In this document: one piece after another, positions 37,017 through 45,900 of the stretch | How positions within the stretch are numbered: the stretch's first letter is position 1 | Layout of the letters: each line of letters begins with the position of its first letter | Assembly (NCBI RefSeq): GCF_035918235.1 | Contig: NZ_CP109486.1 | Span: 1-64,000 of the forward strand | Length of the DNA: 64,000 nt | Source: Streptomyces sp. NBC_01445 | Lineage (GTDB): Bacteria > Actinomycetota > Actinomycetes > Streptomycetales > Streptomycetaceae | Reading direction: 5' to 3' | The notes under the pieces: generated by a model | What the model was told of the DNA's origin: nothing | Database searches by the model: none | The model's input: the letters and a program-made list of their open reading frames with translations, nothing else | Translations under genes and position numbers: made by a program

Positions 37017-38177
37017 TCAGGTCTCCTCTGTCAGTCGGCGAACCGCGCGCCGGGACGATTCCAAGCAGGTCCGCTCCGGATCCGCCTTCGCGGAGGCCAG
37101 ATAGCCGATCGTCGTGGTCGGCCACTGGTGCCCGAGCAGCACCTGAACATCCCAAAGAGGCATCCCCGCCTCATAGTTGTGCGTCGCGCACGCGTGGCGC
37201 AGCAGATGCGGGAACAGCACCGTCACCGTTCCGGTCAGATGCGCCTGCGACGCCGCGCGCAGCGCCCGCCGGAAGGTGTCGGGGTGCATCTCCGGCGCCA
37301 CCGCGGGCACCGCCCCCAGCGCGGCCGGCAACCGCTCAGAGGGAAACAACGGAGCGTACGGGTCCAGTGGGTCATCGCAGAACAGGCCGCGCACCTCTTC
37401 GACGTACCACCACAGCAGTTCCCGGCCCTCGGCGAACATGAACGCCTCGCGCTCCCTCGGGCCTGACCCTCTCGCGCCCTTGCCCCGTACCAAGAACCGG
37501 CCCCACTGGCCGTTGTCCCAGTGCAGATCGCCCATCCGCACCCGGCACAGCTCGCACGCCCGCACCCCGGAGATGTAGGTGATCTTGGCCATCACGTAGT
37601 TCCGCACGGCCACCGGGTACTTGCGCGCCGCGGCGAGACTGTGCCGCCAGGCGGCGAAGAACGCCTCCATCTGCTGCCGCGACGGCGGGATGCGCAGCCC
37701 GAAGTCACCGCGGTGCCGGGGCCGGTTGAAGGCATCGACCGGCGACTCCACGATCGCCGCGAACCGGCGGCGGATCTCTCCGGCATAGCGCTGCTCGAGG
37801 AACGCGAAGTAGTGGTCGATGTTCGTGATCTTCTTGCGGACGGTCTGACGACCGCGTTTGCCCGGACCGGCGAAGTACTGGTCGAGCATGCGTGACGTCA
37901 GTTCCCAGGGGAGAACGTCGTAGAAGGTGCAGATCTCGATCACGGGCTGCACCAGCTGGTTCAGCGTGGTCGCCGCCAGTCCCGCCACGTCCCGGGCCCA
38001 GCAGTACTCCGCCAGCGAGTCCTGATACAGGTCGCGCTCGGCCTCCCGCGACGACGACGGCACGCTCGGCCGCTGCAGGGTGAGCACGTCCGCGAGCCCC
38101 TCGTCCGGGCCCTCGGGAAGGTCTGGCGTATCGCCACCGGAGAGGAGCGTGAAGCGACGGGTTTCGGAATCCCCCAC
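37017..38177 (-). CDS. Tyrosine recombinase/integrase
   Basis: 386 residues from GTG 38177. The N-terminal arm/core-binding region spans about 50-150 (LAEYCWARDVAGLAATTLNQ; ITNIDHYFAFLEQRYAG). The catalytic domain retains the full set: Arg in YISGVRACELCRV near 198, HLLRHACATHNYEAG near 322, the GHQWPTT His near 349 and Tyr in TIGYLAS near 357. It is encoded about 140 bases inside the right edge of the element with its start toward the edge, the classic integrase position, so it is the enzyme expected to have moved the element. Confidence 0.85.
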   Translation of the reverse strand: MGDSETRRFTLLSGGDTPDLPEGPDEGLADVLTLQRPSVPSSSREAERDLYQDSLAEYCWARDVAGLAATTLNQLVQPVIEICTFYDVLPWELTSRMLDQYFAGPGKRGRQTVRKKITNIDHYFAFLEQRYAGEIRRRFAAIVESPVDAFNRPRHRGDFGLRIPPSRQQMEAFFAAWRHSLAAARKYPVAVRNYVMAKITYISGVRACELCRVRMGDLHWDNGQWGRFLVRGKGARGSGPREREAFMFAEGRELLWWYVEEVRGLFCDDPLDPYAPLFPSERLPAALGAVPAVAPEMHPDTFRRALRAASQAHLTGTVTVLFPHLLRHACATHNYEAGMPLWDVQVLLGHQWPTTTIGYLASAKADPERTCLESSRRAVRRLTEET

Positions 38178-38309
38178 GGACTCGCAATTTAGGGAACTGA
38201 CTCCTGAAATCTGCGAGTTACTGGCACATCTTCACTCATTCGAGTGGGGCGCGGTCCTACCCCCTTGTGCAGCACGAACTGTCCGAACGCTCCCGATGGG
38301 ACTTGCGAG

Positions 38310-38319
38310 GAACCCGTCG
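38310..38319 (-). repeat. Right terminal inverted repeat of the element
   Basis: GAACCCGTCG, the exact reverse complement of the left decamer. It lies 7 bases before the point where Y-family polymerase homology resumes. Confidence 0.65.
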
Positions 38320-38326
38320 CCACTCC

Positions 38327-39109
38327 AGTTCGCTCATCTCCGCCATGGCGGCAGCCGCCACCCCGTTCGGTCACATCACCGTCATCGCCGATGACGACGC
38401 GTCAGTGGCCGCGTTCCTGCGGCTGCGGCCTCTCGCCGCGCTTCCCGGCATCGGACCCGCGACCGCCAAAACCCTGAACCGGTATGGGATCAGCACCATC
38501 GGGCAGCTTGCCGACACTCCCGCTGGCCCCCTCATCCGGCTGCTCGGTGCGCACGCCGCCCGCGAGCTGCACGCCCGCGCCCACGGCTTGGACGACAGGC
38601 CGGTCCGACGCACGGCCCTGGTCCGGTCCACCAGTACCAGTCACACCTTCGAGGCTGACGAGCTAGATCCGGTCGCCCACCGCCGGGAGCTGCTCGCCCT
38701 GGCTGACGAGCTCGGCGCCCGCCTGCGCACAACAGGCGAGGTCTGCCGGGGACTGACACTCACCGTGCGCTACGCCGACCGCACCCACACCACCCGCAGC
38801 CGCACCCTGCCCGAACCCACCCACCACACCCCAGCCCTCTCCACCCTCGCCTACGACCTCTACACGAGACTCGGACTCGAGCGGGCACGCGTCCGCCAAC
38901 TCTCCCTGCGCGCCGACCAGCTCGGCCTTGCAGACGGTGTGCACCACCAACTCCTGTTCGACGACCACGATGACAAGGCCCGCAAGCTGGAGGCAGCCTC
39001 CGATGCAGCCCGCGCCCGGTTCGGCCCACACGTCATCCAGCCCGCCGCCACCGCACCGAACGTTCAGGGCGTCACCAGCCGACAGTCAGGCGGGTTTCGG
39101 GCCGGGTGA
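38327..39109 (+). pseudogene. 3' half of the split Y-family (ImuB-like) polymerase gene
   Basis: Coding sense resumes at about 38327 with LISAMAAAATPFGHITVIAD. It continues through the helix-hairpin-helix PLAALPGIGPATAKTLNRYG, the thumb ADTPAGPLIRLLGAHAAREL and the little-finger domain ELDPVAHRRELLALADELGA to 39109. Together with 25273-25593 it would give a protein of about 367 residues, normal for this family. An ATG at 38267 would allow an N-terminally wrong fragment of about 280 residues to be made, but the palm domain is absent. The tail overlaps the convergent methyltransferase by 38 bases. Confidence 0.85.
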
Positions 39110-40301
39110 CGTGGACACCGGCGGCGAGCCGGGCGTCGGGGGTGGTTGCGGGGTAAGCGGTGACGACGGGCTGCTCGGGCCTCTCCTGGCTCCAGCGGCG
39201 AAGGAGGTCGTTGACCTGGCCGAGGAGTTTGCTGCTGTCCGGGCCGTGCGCGATGAGGCCGAGCTCGTTGGCGTTCTCGCCAGCCGGGCGGGCGGTCACG
39301 TAGGCGAGGGTTCCGCCGTTGTACAGGCCCGCCCCGGCCCACCGCAGGGCGGGGTCGGCCAGGCCGAGGGTGCGGGCGGAGGAGCCGGTGGACAGCCGGC
39401 CGAAGCTAAGGCCGCTGTTCATGGTGGCGAGCCAGAGGTCGAGGTGGGCGGCGGGTTCGTTGTGACGGACCTGGATGCCGGTCCACTGCTCATGGGCGGG
39501 GTGAGTGAGGGCCTGGGCGAGGGCGGGCTCGTCGGGAAAGTCGTCGGCATCGAGCTTGAGGATGACGTCGTCGGCGAGGCGGACGTGGCGTTCGCCCATT
39601 TCGGCGGCGCCACGCATCGGCACGAATCCGCACACGACAGCGTTGGTGCTGACCATCAGCCCGTCGTCGGTGTGGTCGAAGGCGAGCGAGCGGGTCAGGC
39701 CGCTGCCGTGGAGGCGCAGGGGTACGACGATGCGTCCGCCGGGGGCGAGCTGGGTCCACCAGGCGGTGGAGATGTCCCAGGCGCCCGCGGTGACGATGAT
39801 CCTGTCGAATGCGGTGCCGTTCGGGTCGCCGAGGGCACCGTCGCCGCAGACCACCTCGACCTGGTCGTATCCGGCGGCGGCCAGGCCGGTGCGGGCGCGC
39901 TGGGCGAGGTCCTCGTCGAGTTCGATGGTGACCACCGAACCGCTCGGCCCGGCCAGTTCGGCGATCAGGGCTGCGTTGATGCCGGTGGCCGCGCCGATCT
40001 CCAGGACGCGGTGGCCGGGGCGGACGTCGAGCTGCTCGAGCATCTTGGCCACGATGTTGGGACTTGACGCGGAGGAGACGGCGGTGCCGTCCTCGGCGCG
40101 CTTGGTGACTACCGGCTTGGGCGCGTACGCCGTCTCCAGGTCCACATCGGGCAGGAAGACGTGCCGGGGCACGGTGCGGAAGGCGTCCTTGACCCGGCTG
40201 GTGCGGAAGCTGCCGAGGCTGTCGATCTTGGCGATGAGGACCTCGCGCAGTTCCTGCGCATCGCGGGCCGGGGCGTCGGTGGAGTGCATGGTCACTGTCA
40301 C
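39072..40301 (-). CDS. PIMT-like protein methyltransferase (FxLD-system type)
   Basis: 409 residues from GTG 40301 (an ATG at 40289 is possible). Residues about 30-230 match protein-L-isoaspartate O-methyltransferase: FRTVPRHVFLPDVDLETAYA, SASSPNIVAKMLEQLDVRPG, the SAM motif HRVLEIGAATGINAALIAEL and APGGRIVVPLRL. The roughly 180-residue C-terminal extension is that of Streptomyces PIMT homologues that work on ribosomal peptides (FxLD lanthipeptides, graspetides), turning Asp to isoAsp. No lanthionine synthetase, ATP-grasp enzyme or FxLD precursor is visible nearby, so here it is an orphan or a repair-type enzyme. Confidence 0.75.
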   Translation of the reverse strand: MTVTMHSTDAPARDAQELREVLIAKIDSLGSFRTSRVKDAFRTVPRHVFLPDVDLETAYAPKPVVTKRAEDGTAVSSASSPNIVAKMLEQLDVRPGHRVLEIGAATGINAALIAELAGPSGSVVTIELDEDLAQRARTGLAAAGYDQVEVVCGDGALGDPNGTAFDRIIVTAGAWDISTAWWTQLAPGGRIVVPLRLHGSGLTRSLAFDHTDDGLMVSTNAVVCGFVPMRGAAEMGERHVRLADDVILKLDADDFPDEPALAQALTHPAHEQWTGIQVRHNEPAAHLDLWLATMNSGLSFGRLSTGSSARTLGLADPALRWAGAGLYNGGTLAYVTARPAGENANELGLIAHGPDSSKLLGQVNDLLRRWSQERPEQPVVTAYPATTPDARLAAGVHVTRPETRLTVGW

Positions 40302-40826
40302 GACAGTAGTGGGGTCCCGGAGTCAGTTCGGCTGCTTCGCGGGGCCTGGTCGGGTATGAGCTCCCGGTGGAAGATCACGCGGCTGCCAGAGGTCGCCAGG
40401 ACGTTCTGATGGGCCGCAGAGATGCCGAGCCGGTTGAAGGCGAACAGCAGATGGTCAGTGAGGACAGCCCGCAGTCCCCAGGTGAGCTGTCCGTGGCAGG
40501 CAAGGTCAGCGAGGGTGCGTCCGGTGTCCTCGAAGACGGCCGGCCAGTGAGGGGCCAGTGGGAGGGGGCGCTGGAGGACGTCGTCCTGGCGATCTCGAGT
40601 TCGACTGGGGGCCTCGCCACCGCCTCAGCGGCTGAACTGATCACGCAGACCGGGCTCGTGGGATGCCTCCCACGAGCCCTGTCACGTCCTGCAGCGCAGG
40701 CAGCGCCGGAATGTCCCGGGTGCCCTTGACGCCTCAGTGGAGTACGGCGAGAGCGCGCCTGCGTCCTGCTGCTGCCAGCGGTGAACCCTGGCGTTGGCCG
40801 ACCCGGTGGGGTGGAACAGACAGCTA
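40302..40826. other. 525-base intergenic region before the IS5 element
   Basis: A plus-strand frame (about 40367-40729) lacks a convincing start and any recognisable domain. The only clear structure is the hairpin at 40652-40679. No RNA gene seen. Confidence 0.35.
40652..40679. terminator. Hairpin terminator
   Basis: Perfect 12-bp inverted repeat GGGCTCGTGGGA / TCCCACGAGCCC with the loop TGCC. Confidence 0.7.
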
Positions 40827-41696
40827 AGACGGTGTCCTACGTGGTGAGGCTGGGTAGTGCTCCTCAACATGGGTCAGGGGACGTGGAGTTGGATTGTTCC
40901 GGACGGGTTGTGGGAGATCGCCAGGCCGTTGATTCCGGCGGATCGGGTGCGGCCGCAGGGTGGCGGAAGGCAGAACACGCCTGATGAGACGCTGTTCGCC
41001 GCGATCATCTACGTACTGGTCAGCGGTTGCGCCTGGCGGGCGTTGCCGCCCTGTTTTGGGGTGTCGAAGTCGACGGTGCACCGGCGGTTCATGATCTGGT
41101 CGAGAGCCGGTGTGTGGGGTCGGCTGCACGAGGCAGTTGTGCATCGGCTGGACGATGCCGGCCTCGTCGATGTCTCCCGTGTCGTGCTGGACTCCGCGCA
41201 CGTGCGGGTAAAAGAGGGGGCGAACACGCAGGTCCGAGCCCCGTGGACCGGGGCAAGCCGGGTTCCAAGATGCACATCCTGTCGGACGCGAACGGACTGC
41301 CCCTCATCGTCGGTCTCTCCGCCGCCAACGTCCACGACAGCCTCGCGTTGAAACCCATGGTCGAGGGTCACCAAACGAGACATGACCCCTACCGCGGACG
41401 CTACTTCAAGCCACAACGCCTTCACGCCGACAAGGCCTACGACATCCCGCACCTGCGGCGATGGCTCTGGGGCAAGCACATCGGGGTCCGCATTGCCCGC
41501 AAGGGTGTCGAGTCCAGCGAACGATTAGGGCGCCGCAGGTGGGTGATCGAGCGGACGATGTCGTGGCTGACGGGCTACCGCAGACTCAGCCCTCGTTACG
41601 AGCGCCAACCGGCCAACCACCTGGCCTTTCTCGGCCTCGCCGCAGCCCTCTGCTGCTACAAACGGCTCCTCAAACTCACCATGTAGGACACCGTCT
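40827..41696 (+). mobile_element. Complete IS5-family element (IS427-like group)
   Basis: 870 bp with terminal inverted repeats AGACGGTGTCCTAC[G/A]TGGTGAG at both ends, flanked by a TA duplication (40825-40826 and 41697-41698). It carries one transposase read in two overlapping frames. The intact ends and coding capacity make it potentially active. Confidence 0.85.
40869..41686 (+). CDS. IS5-family transposase made by -1 frameshifting
   Basis: The first frame gives the N-terminal part (GQGTWSWIVPDGLWEIARPL, AIIYVLVSGCAWRALPP, then the first catalytic Asp in VVLDSAHV). At about 41209-41220 the sequence GTAAAAGAGGGGG lets the ribosome slip back one base into the second frame. That frame continues KRGGEHAGPSPVDRGKPGSK, HADKAYD (second Asp) and RRRWVIERTMSWLTGYRRL (catalytic Glu) to 41686. 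IS427-group elements normally use this -1 slip on an A-run, so the split is a programmed feature and not a mutation. The GTG at 40857 is an alternative start. Confidence 0.8.
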
Positions 41697-41899
41697 TACT
41701 CGCAATCGCCGCACTACTGTCGCCCTCCTGGCTTGGTGCGGATGAGGGGGAGGGGCGATCTGCTCCACTCCGGCCGGCCGTGATACCCGCGCTCACCTGC
41801 GGCGGCACATCAAGGCGACCATTGGTCAGTCTAGTGACCAGCGCGAACACCGCGGCAGACAAGCTCGGTTGGGGGGCTGGTCCCCGGCCCTCGACCAGA

Positions 41900-42058
41900 T
41901 CCAGTGCCGCCGATCGGTGCGTGAGCAAGTGGAAGCAGTTCCGCGCGGTTGCCGGCAGGTACGACAAACGCGACTACATCTTCCACGGCACCCTGACCGT
42001 CGCAACGATCGTCATCTGGCTCCGTGACACCGTCCGGGAGCCATCAGAAACGGCCTAG
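41900..42058 (+). pseudogene. C-terminal scrap of another IS5-type transposase
   Basis: About 50 codons reading RCVSKWKQFRAVAGRYDKRD then YIFHGTLTVATIVIWLRDTV, the typical end of a different IS5 subgroup (R.I...K..RAVATRYDK...). No upstream part is present. It lies between the complete IS5 and the TPR gene, which is convergent and overlaps by 4 bases. Confidence 0.6.
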
Positions 42059-42999
42059 GCGTCACGCCGCAGTGCCTCGAGGTTCTGCGTGAGCCGGGCG
42101 CGCGTCTGTTGCGTGCCGTGGTAGTCCTTGCCGGCCGTGCGCTCATAGATGTGGAGCAGGTCGGCGTTGAGGGTGCGGGCCGCCTCGTAGTCGCCGAGGG
42201 CGTGAAGCGTGTGGGCGACGTCGGCCGCCGCGTCGAGCGTGTCCAGGGAGGACGCGCCCGACCTCTGGAGGTGCCAGCGGTGTACGGCCCGGTACATGAA
42301 GAGTGCGCTGCTGTGCTCGCCCAGGCCGAAGAGGCTGGATGCGGTGACGTTCATGGCGCGGTTGGTTGTCCAGTTGTCCGAGCCGAGGTGGCGCTCGCAC
42401 CGCTGCAAGGTCTCGGAGTTCAGCCGGAGGGCCTCTCGGTAGTCGCCGAGAGTGTTGAGGCAGACGCCCAAGTTGCAGAGCGAGTGGAGGGTGTCCGGGT
42501 GATCGGCGCCGAGGCTCTGTGACCGCAGCCGGACGATGCGCTCCAGCACGGGCCGGGACTGCTCAGCGCCCTCCCCGTCGTGCCGGCAGGCGGCGAGCCG
42601 TTCCAGCGCCACGATCGTGTCCGGGTGCGTCTCCCCGAGGTGCTCCTCCCAGTCGCGTTGCACCAGCTCTGCCAAGGGGATACCGGCTGCCGCCCGGCGG
42701 GAGTCGTAGAGATAGTGGAGCACGCCGATGAGCAAGGCACGGAAGCGTGCCGCCTCGCCGCTCGGGTCGCCAGCCTCGCGCGCGTAGCCGAGGAGGGACT
42801 GTACGGTCGGCGTGAGCACCCGGTAGGCGTCCCAGTGATGCGGATCATGCGGGTCGGGGACCGGCATCGCCGTGAGCCGGTCCCGGGCCGCCCGGCACAC
42901 CGCCGCGAGCCCGGCGGCATCCGTGACGGGGGTGTCGCGGAACAGGGCCACGACGTCCGCGTGTGCCTGAGCCACTGCGGCGTCGACGGACTGTGTCAT
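42055..42999 (-). CDS. TPR-repeat protein of the cyclase/STAND operon
   Basis: 314 residues from ATG 42999, overlapping the NTPase stop (ATGA). Residues about 110-310 are tetratricopeptide/kinesin-light-chain-like repeats (HPDTIVALERLA, HPDTLHSLCNLGVCLNTLGD, ALRLNSETLQRCERHLG, then AARTLNADLLHIYERTAG). Such repeats act as protein-binding scaffolds and are common after STAND NTPases in Streptomyces. The N-terminal 100 residues are helical without a known family. Its tight coupling suggests it is a sensor or adaptor of the NTPase. Confidence 0.75.
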   Translation of the reverse strand: MTQSVDAAVAQAHADVVALFRDTPVTDAAGLAAVCRAARDRLTAMPVPDPHDPHHWDAYRVLTPTVQSLLGYAREAGDPSGEAARFRALLIGVLHYLYDSRRAAAGIPLAELVQRDWEEHLGETHPDTIVALERLAACRHDGEGAEQSRPVLERIVRLRSQSLGADHPDTLHSLCNLGVCLNTLGDYREALRLNSETLQRCERHLGSDNWTTNRAMNVTASSLFGLGEHSSALFMYRAVHRWHLQRSGASSLDTLDAAADVAHTLHALGDYEAARTLNADLLHIYERTAGKDYHGTQQTRARLTQNLEALRRDA

Positions 43000-45900
43000 G
43001 GCTGCCGCCTTCCTTCGATGAGCCGCTCCAGCCGGACCCCGTCCACGACGTCCGGTGCGCTGCCCTCCGGTGAGGTGCAGGCGAGACCGCGGGCGGCGGC
43101 CGAGCACAGGGCGGCGGCCGCGTCGGCGCCGAGGGCGTCGGTCAGCAGCTCCGCGGCGTGTTCCAGTAGACCCGCGGCGAAGCCCCAGTTCGTTGAGGCG
43201 ATCTCGTAGAACCTGTGCAGCGCGACGGCCGGCGCGCGCTCCAGCAGCACGGGAAACAGGCGGGCGGTGACGACGCCGGGGATCCAGCTCTCGCTTGGAG
43301 AGCCAAGGACGCAGCGGTCGGTGGCGTGCAGCAGCTGTACGGGATCCACCAGTTCGCCGAGGCTGGGAGAGGACGCCAGGGCGCTCAGCGCCTCCACGCC
43401 GGTCGCGGAGCCGTCGCCGGCGCACGCCGCGGTCTCGGCGGCGAGCTCCTTGATCCCATGCCGCTGGTCCGGCCGGATCTCCGCGGCGTAGGCGAGCAGT
43501 TCGGCCGCCGCCGCGAGCTGGGTCTTGTCCAGCAGTTCCCGCAGCCGTCGTACGAACGCCTGGCTGAGGGGGGCTCCGGGGGCGGGGGTGACGAGGTCGA
43601 CGACCGCGCCGTAGACCGGGTCGTCGATGTGCGTGTCCGCCACGCGGGATACGTGACCGGGGACGGAGCGGGCCAGCCGGTACTCGTGGTAGGCGGCCGC
43701 GGCCGCCGCGCTCTGGGCCAGGATGTCGGTCAAGTCCGGGGCCTGCACCGGCTGGAAGGCGCGGATGAACTTCTCTCTGTCCGCCGGGTCGAGGCGTCGC
43801 CTGGCGCCGACCGGCGTGAGGTTCCGACGGTGCTTCTCCTCGCACCGGTCGATGGCGGGCTGCCCGTCGATCAGCAGGGTGGCGTGGAGGGAGGACACCC
43901 ACGCCGCCAGGGTGTGCTGATGAGCGAGGGCCAGATAGGGCAGCCCCGCTATCGCCGTCATGTCCTTCTCCCGGCAGCCCAGCGCGCGCACCGCCAGCTC
44001 GAAACGGACCCGGTGGTCGGGGCGCGTGTACACCCACGCCCCCCACTCCTCGTCGCCGGCACCGTTGACGGTCCACCGGTAGCGCGGCAGCTCGCCGAGG
44101 GCCCGGTCGATGTCCTGGGAGAACGCGTCCGCCTCGGGGCCGTGGTGCGACACGCGGTCGGGGCCGTGGGCGATCCGGTGGAGGATCCCGTACCCGATCG
44201 CTCGTTCCCCGGGATCGTCGAGGGCCCCGACGAGCGTGCCCGCGCGGGCGAGGTCCTGTGGGGCGACGCACTCCGCGAAGCGCCGTACCACGCGGTCCAG
44301 GTGGCTGGTCGATTCGACGTCGACGGCGCGCACGATGTCCGCGGGCGTGCGGAAGAAGCGCTTGCGGACGCGCCCGGCCCAGTACTCGCTCAGGTTGAAC
44401 CGGAGCTGGGCTCCCCCCAGGTTCAGCGCCTGCGAGGCGGCCCCGGGGGCATCGGCTGCGGTCGCGGATGCCCCGGCCGGCACCCGTGCGTACGTGGCGT
44501 AGCCGACCCTGCCCCCGCCGAGCGCGTCCGGGTTCTCCGCCTCCCTGAGCACGGCATCGAGGAGCGCGACCGCCTTGGCCATCTCCCCCGCTCGGCATGG
44601 ATATGGCCGATCCCGGCGAGCACCGAGAGCCGGTCGAGCCCGAAGATCTCGCGCTTCGGGTCCTCGGTGGCGGCTATGGCCTTGTCCCGCCACGACCAGT
44701 CCGTGACGATCCACGCCGTCTCCCGCACGCTCCAGGCCATCTGCGCCGCCCGCCCGAGGTCGTGGGCCGCCATGCGGCGGACGGCCTCGGTCAGTTCGGC
44801 GTCCCAGCGGAGGCTGTGGATCGCGTCCACGGGCCTGCCCCGCTCGACGACCCGGGTGTGGATGAGACCCGCGGTGTTCATCACCTCGTCCGGATCCACT
44901 CGGCCGAGGGCCTCCTTGGCGTCGAAGTCCGCCCATTGCTGGTGGGGCATCCCCGCCAGATACCGGTCGACGCAGTCGCGGGCGCGCTCCGGCTCCCCCC
45001 AACGGGTCCAGAGGCGGGCGGCGTCGAGGAGGGGGAGGGCGTCCCCCTGCTCGAACCCGGTGTCGAGGCGCGCCAGCAGGCACCGCGCCGTGGTGCGGTC
45101 CACGTCCGCCAGCACGCGGGCCGCCGCGGGCAGTTGCCCGGGAAGCTCCTTGTGCTCACCCGCCGCGAAGACCTCCGCGCGGACCTCGGCGAGCAGCCGC
45201 CGCGCGGCCTCCGGCCGGTGTTCGCTCCATGCGGCAGCCAGCCGCGCCAGCGCCGTCAGCCGCACCGGCGGCCGGGCGTCCCGCAGCCCGCGCTCGGCGT
45301 CGCGCAGCAGCTCCGGCGCCGCTGCGCCGGCGCCAGCCCGCTCCGCGAGGTCCAGGTGGTCCGCCCAGTGCTCGCCGCTGATCCGGTCAACGAGGGCACG
45401 GGCCGCGGCCACGTCCGGTGTCGCGGCCGCGGCCGCGCGGAACACCTCATCCGGCTCCGTATCGGTGCGGAACTGCTGCCGCACGGTGTCCTGCGCGTAC
45501 TGCCACAGGCGCAGCGCCCGCTCGAGGTCGTGCGGCGCCAGAAGCTTCGCGGCCCGCAGCGTCGCGCTGTGCGCGTCGTACTCGATGTCCCGGTCGGTGC
45601 CGCTTCTCGGCATGGTCAGCGCGCATTCGACCAGAAGATGCAGCAGTTCCGCGGTGGACGGCTCGCCGGGGCCGGGCCGTGCGTACCGCAGGATCTCCTC
45701 CACGGCCGTGATCCGCTGCTGCGACGGCGTGATCGCCGCGACCCGCTCCAGGGCCTCCCTGAGCCGGCCGGTACGGGCCAGCAGCCCGATCACCCGGGGC
45801 GGCAGCGCGTCACTGGACCGCGTGGCCCGCCGGCGGACGACGCCCAGGTAGGTCAGCGTGGATAACCCGGCCACGGAGCCGCGGTCCGCCAGCTGATGGG

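Larger units (their letters stand above)
25594..38326. mobile_element. ~12.7 kb tyrosine-recombinase element inserted in the ImuB-like gene
   Basis: The two halves of one Y-family gene flank this block. Both edges carry the inverted decamer CGACGGGTTC (25600-25609 and, reversed, 38310-38319) close to a shared CTCC (25590-25593 and 38323-38326). The right end holds a three-gene recombinase module (37017-38177, 36674-37015, 34313-36670) transcribed inward from about 140 bases inside the edge. The cargo is LysR regulator, unknown protein, MFS transporter, cupin, IS5 scrap, metallo-hydrolase, NCS1 permease, TetR and a truncated LacI. Exact crossover bases cannot be fixed because only about 4 bp are shared. 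Part of the cargo may have entered later. Confidence 0.75.

Noticed and set aside
25594..38326. tRNA-type attachment site or long direct repeats at the element ends
   Set aside because: Flanks are coding DNA of the polymerase and only CTCC is shared at the breakpoints.
40302..40826. FxLD or graspetide precursor next to the PIMT gene
   Set aside because: No short frame with an F-x-L-D leader or a Cys/Ser/Thr-rich core on either strand.
42055..44598. Reverse-strand frame of about 847 codons linking the TPR gene into the NTPase region
   Set aside because: The part upstream of ATG 42999 is arginine/glycine-rich out-of-frame reading of the NTPase; only the TPR part is real.
43215..45851. Long plus-strand open frames opposite the STAND NTPase
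   Set aside because: Compositionally typical antisense frames; the minus strand has Walker motifs and coherent repeats.
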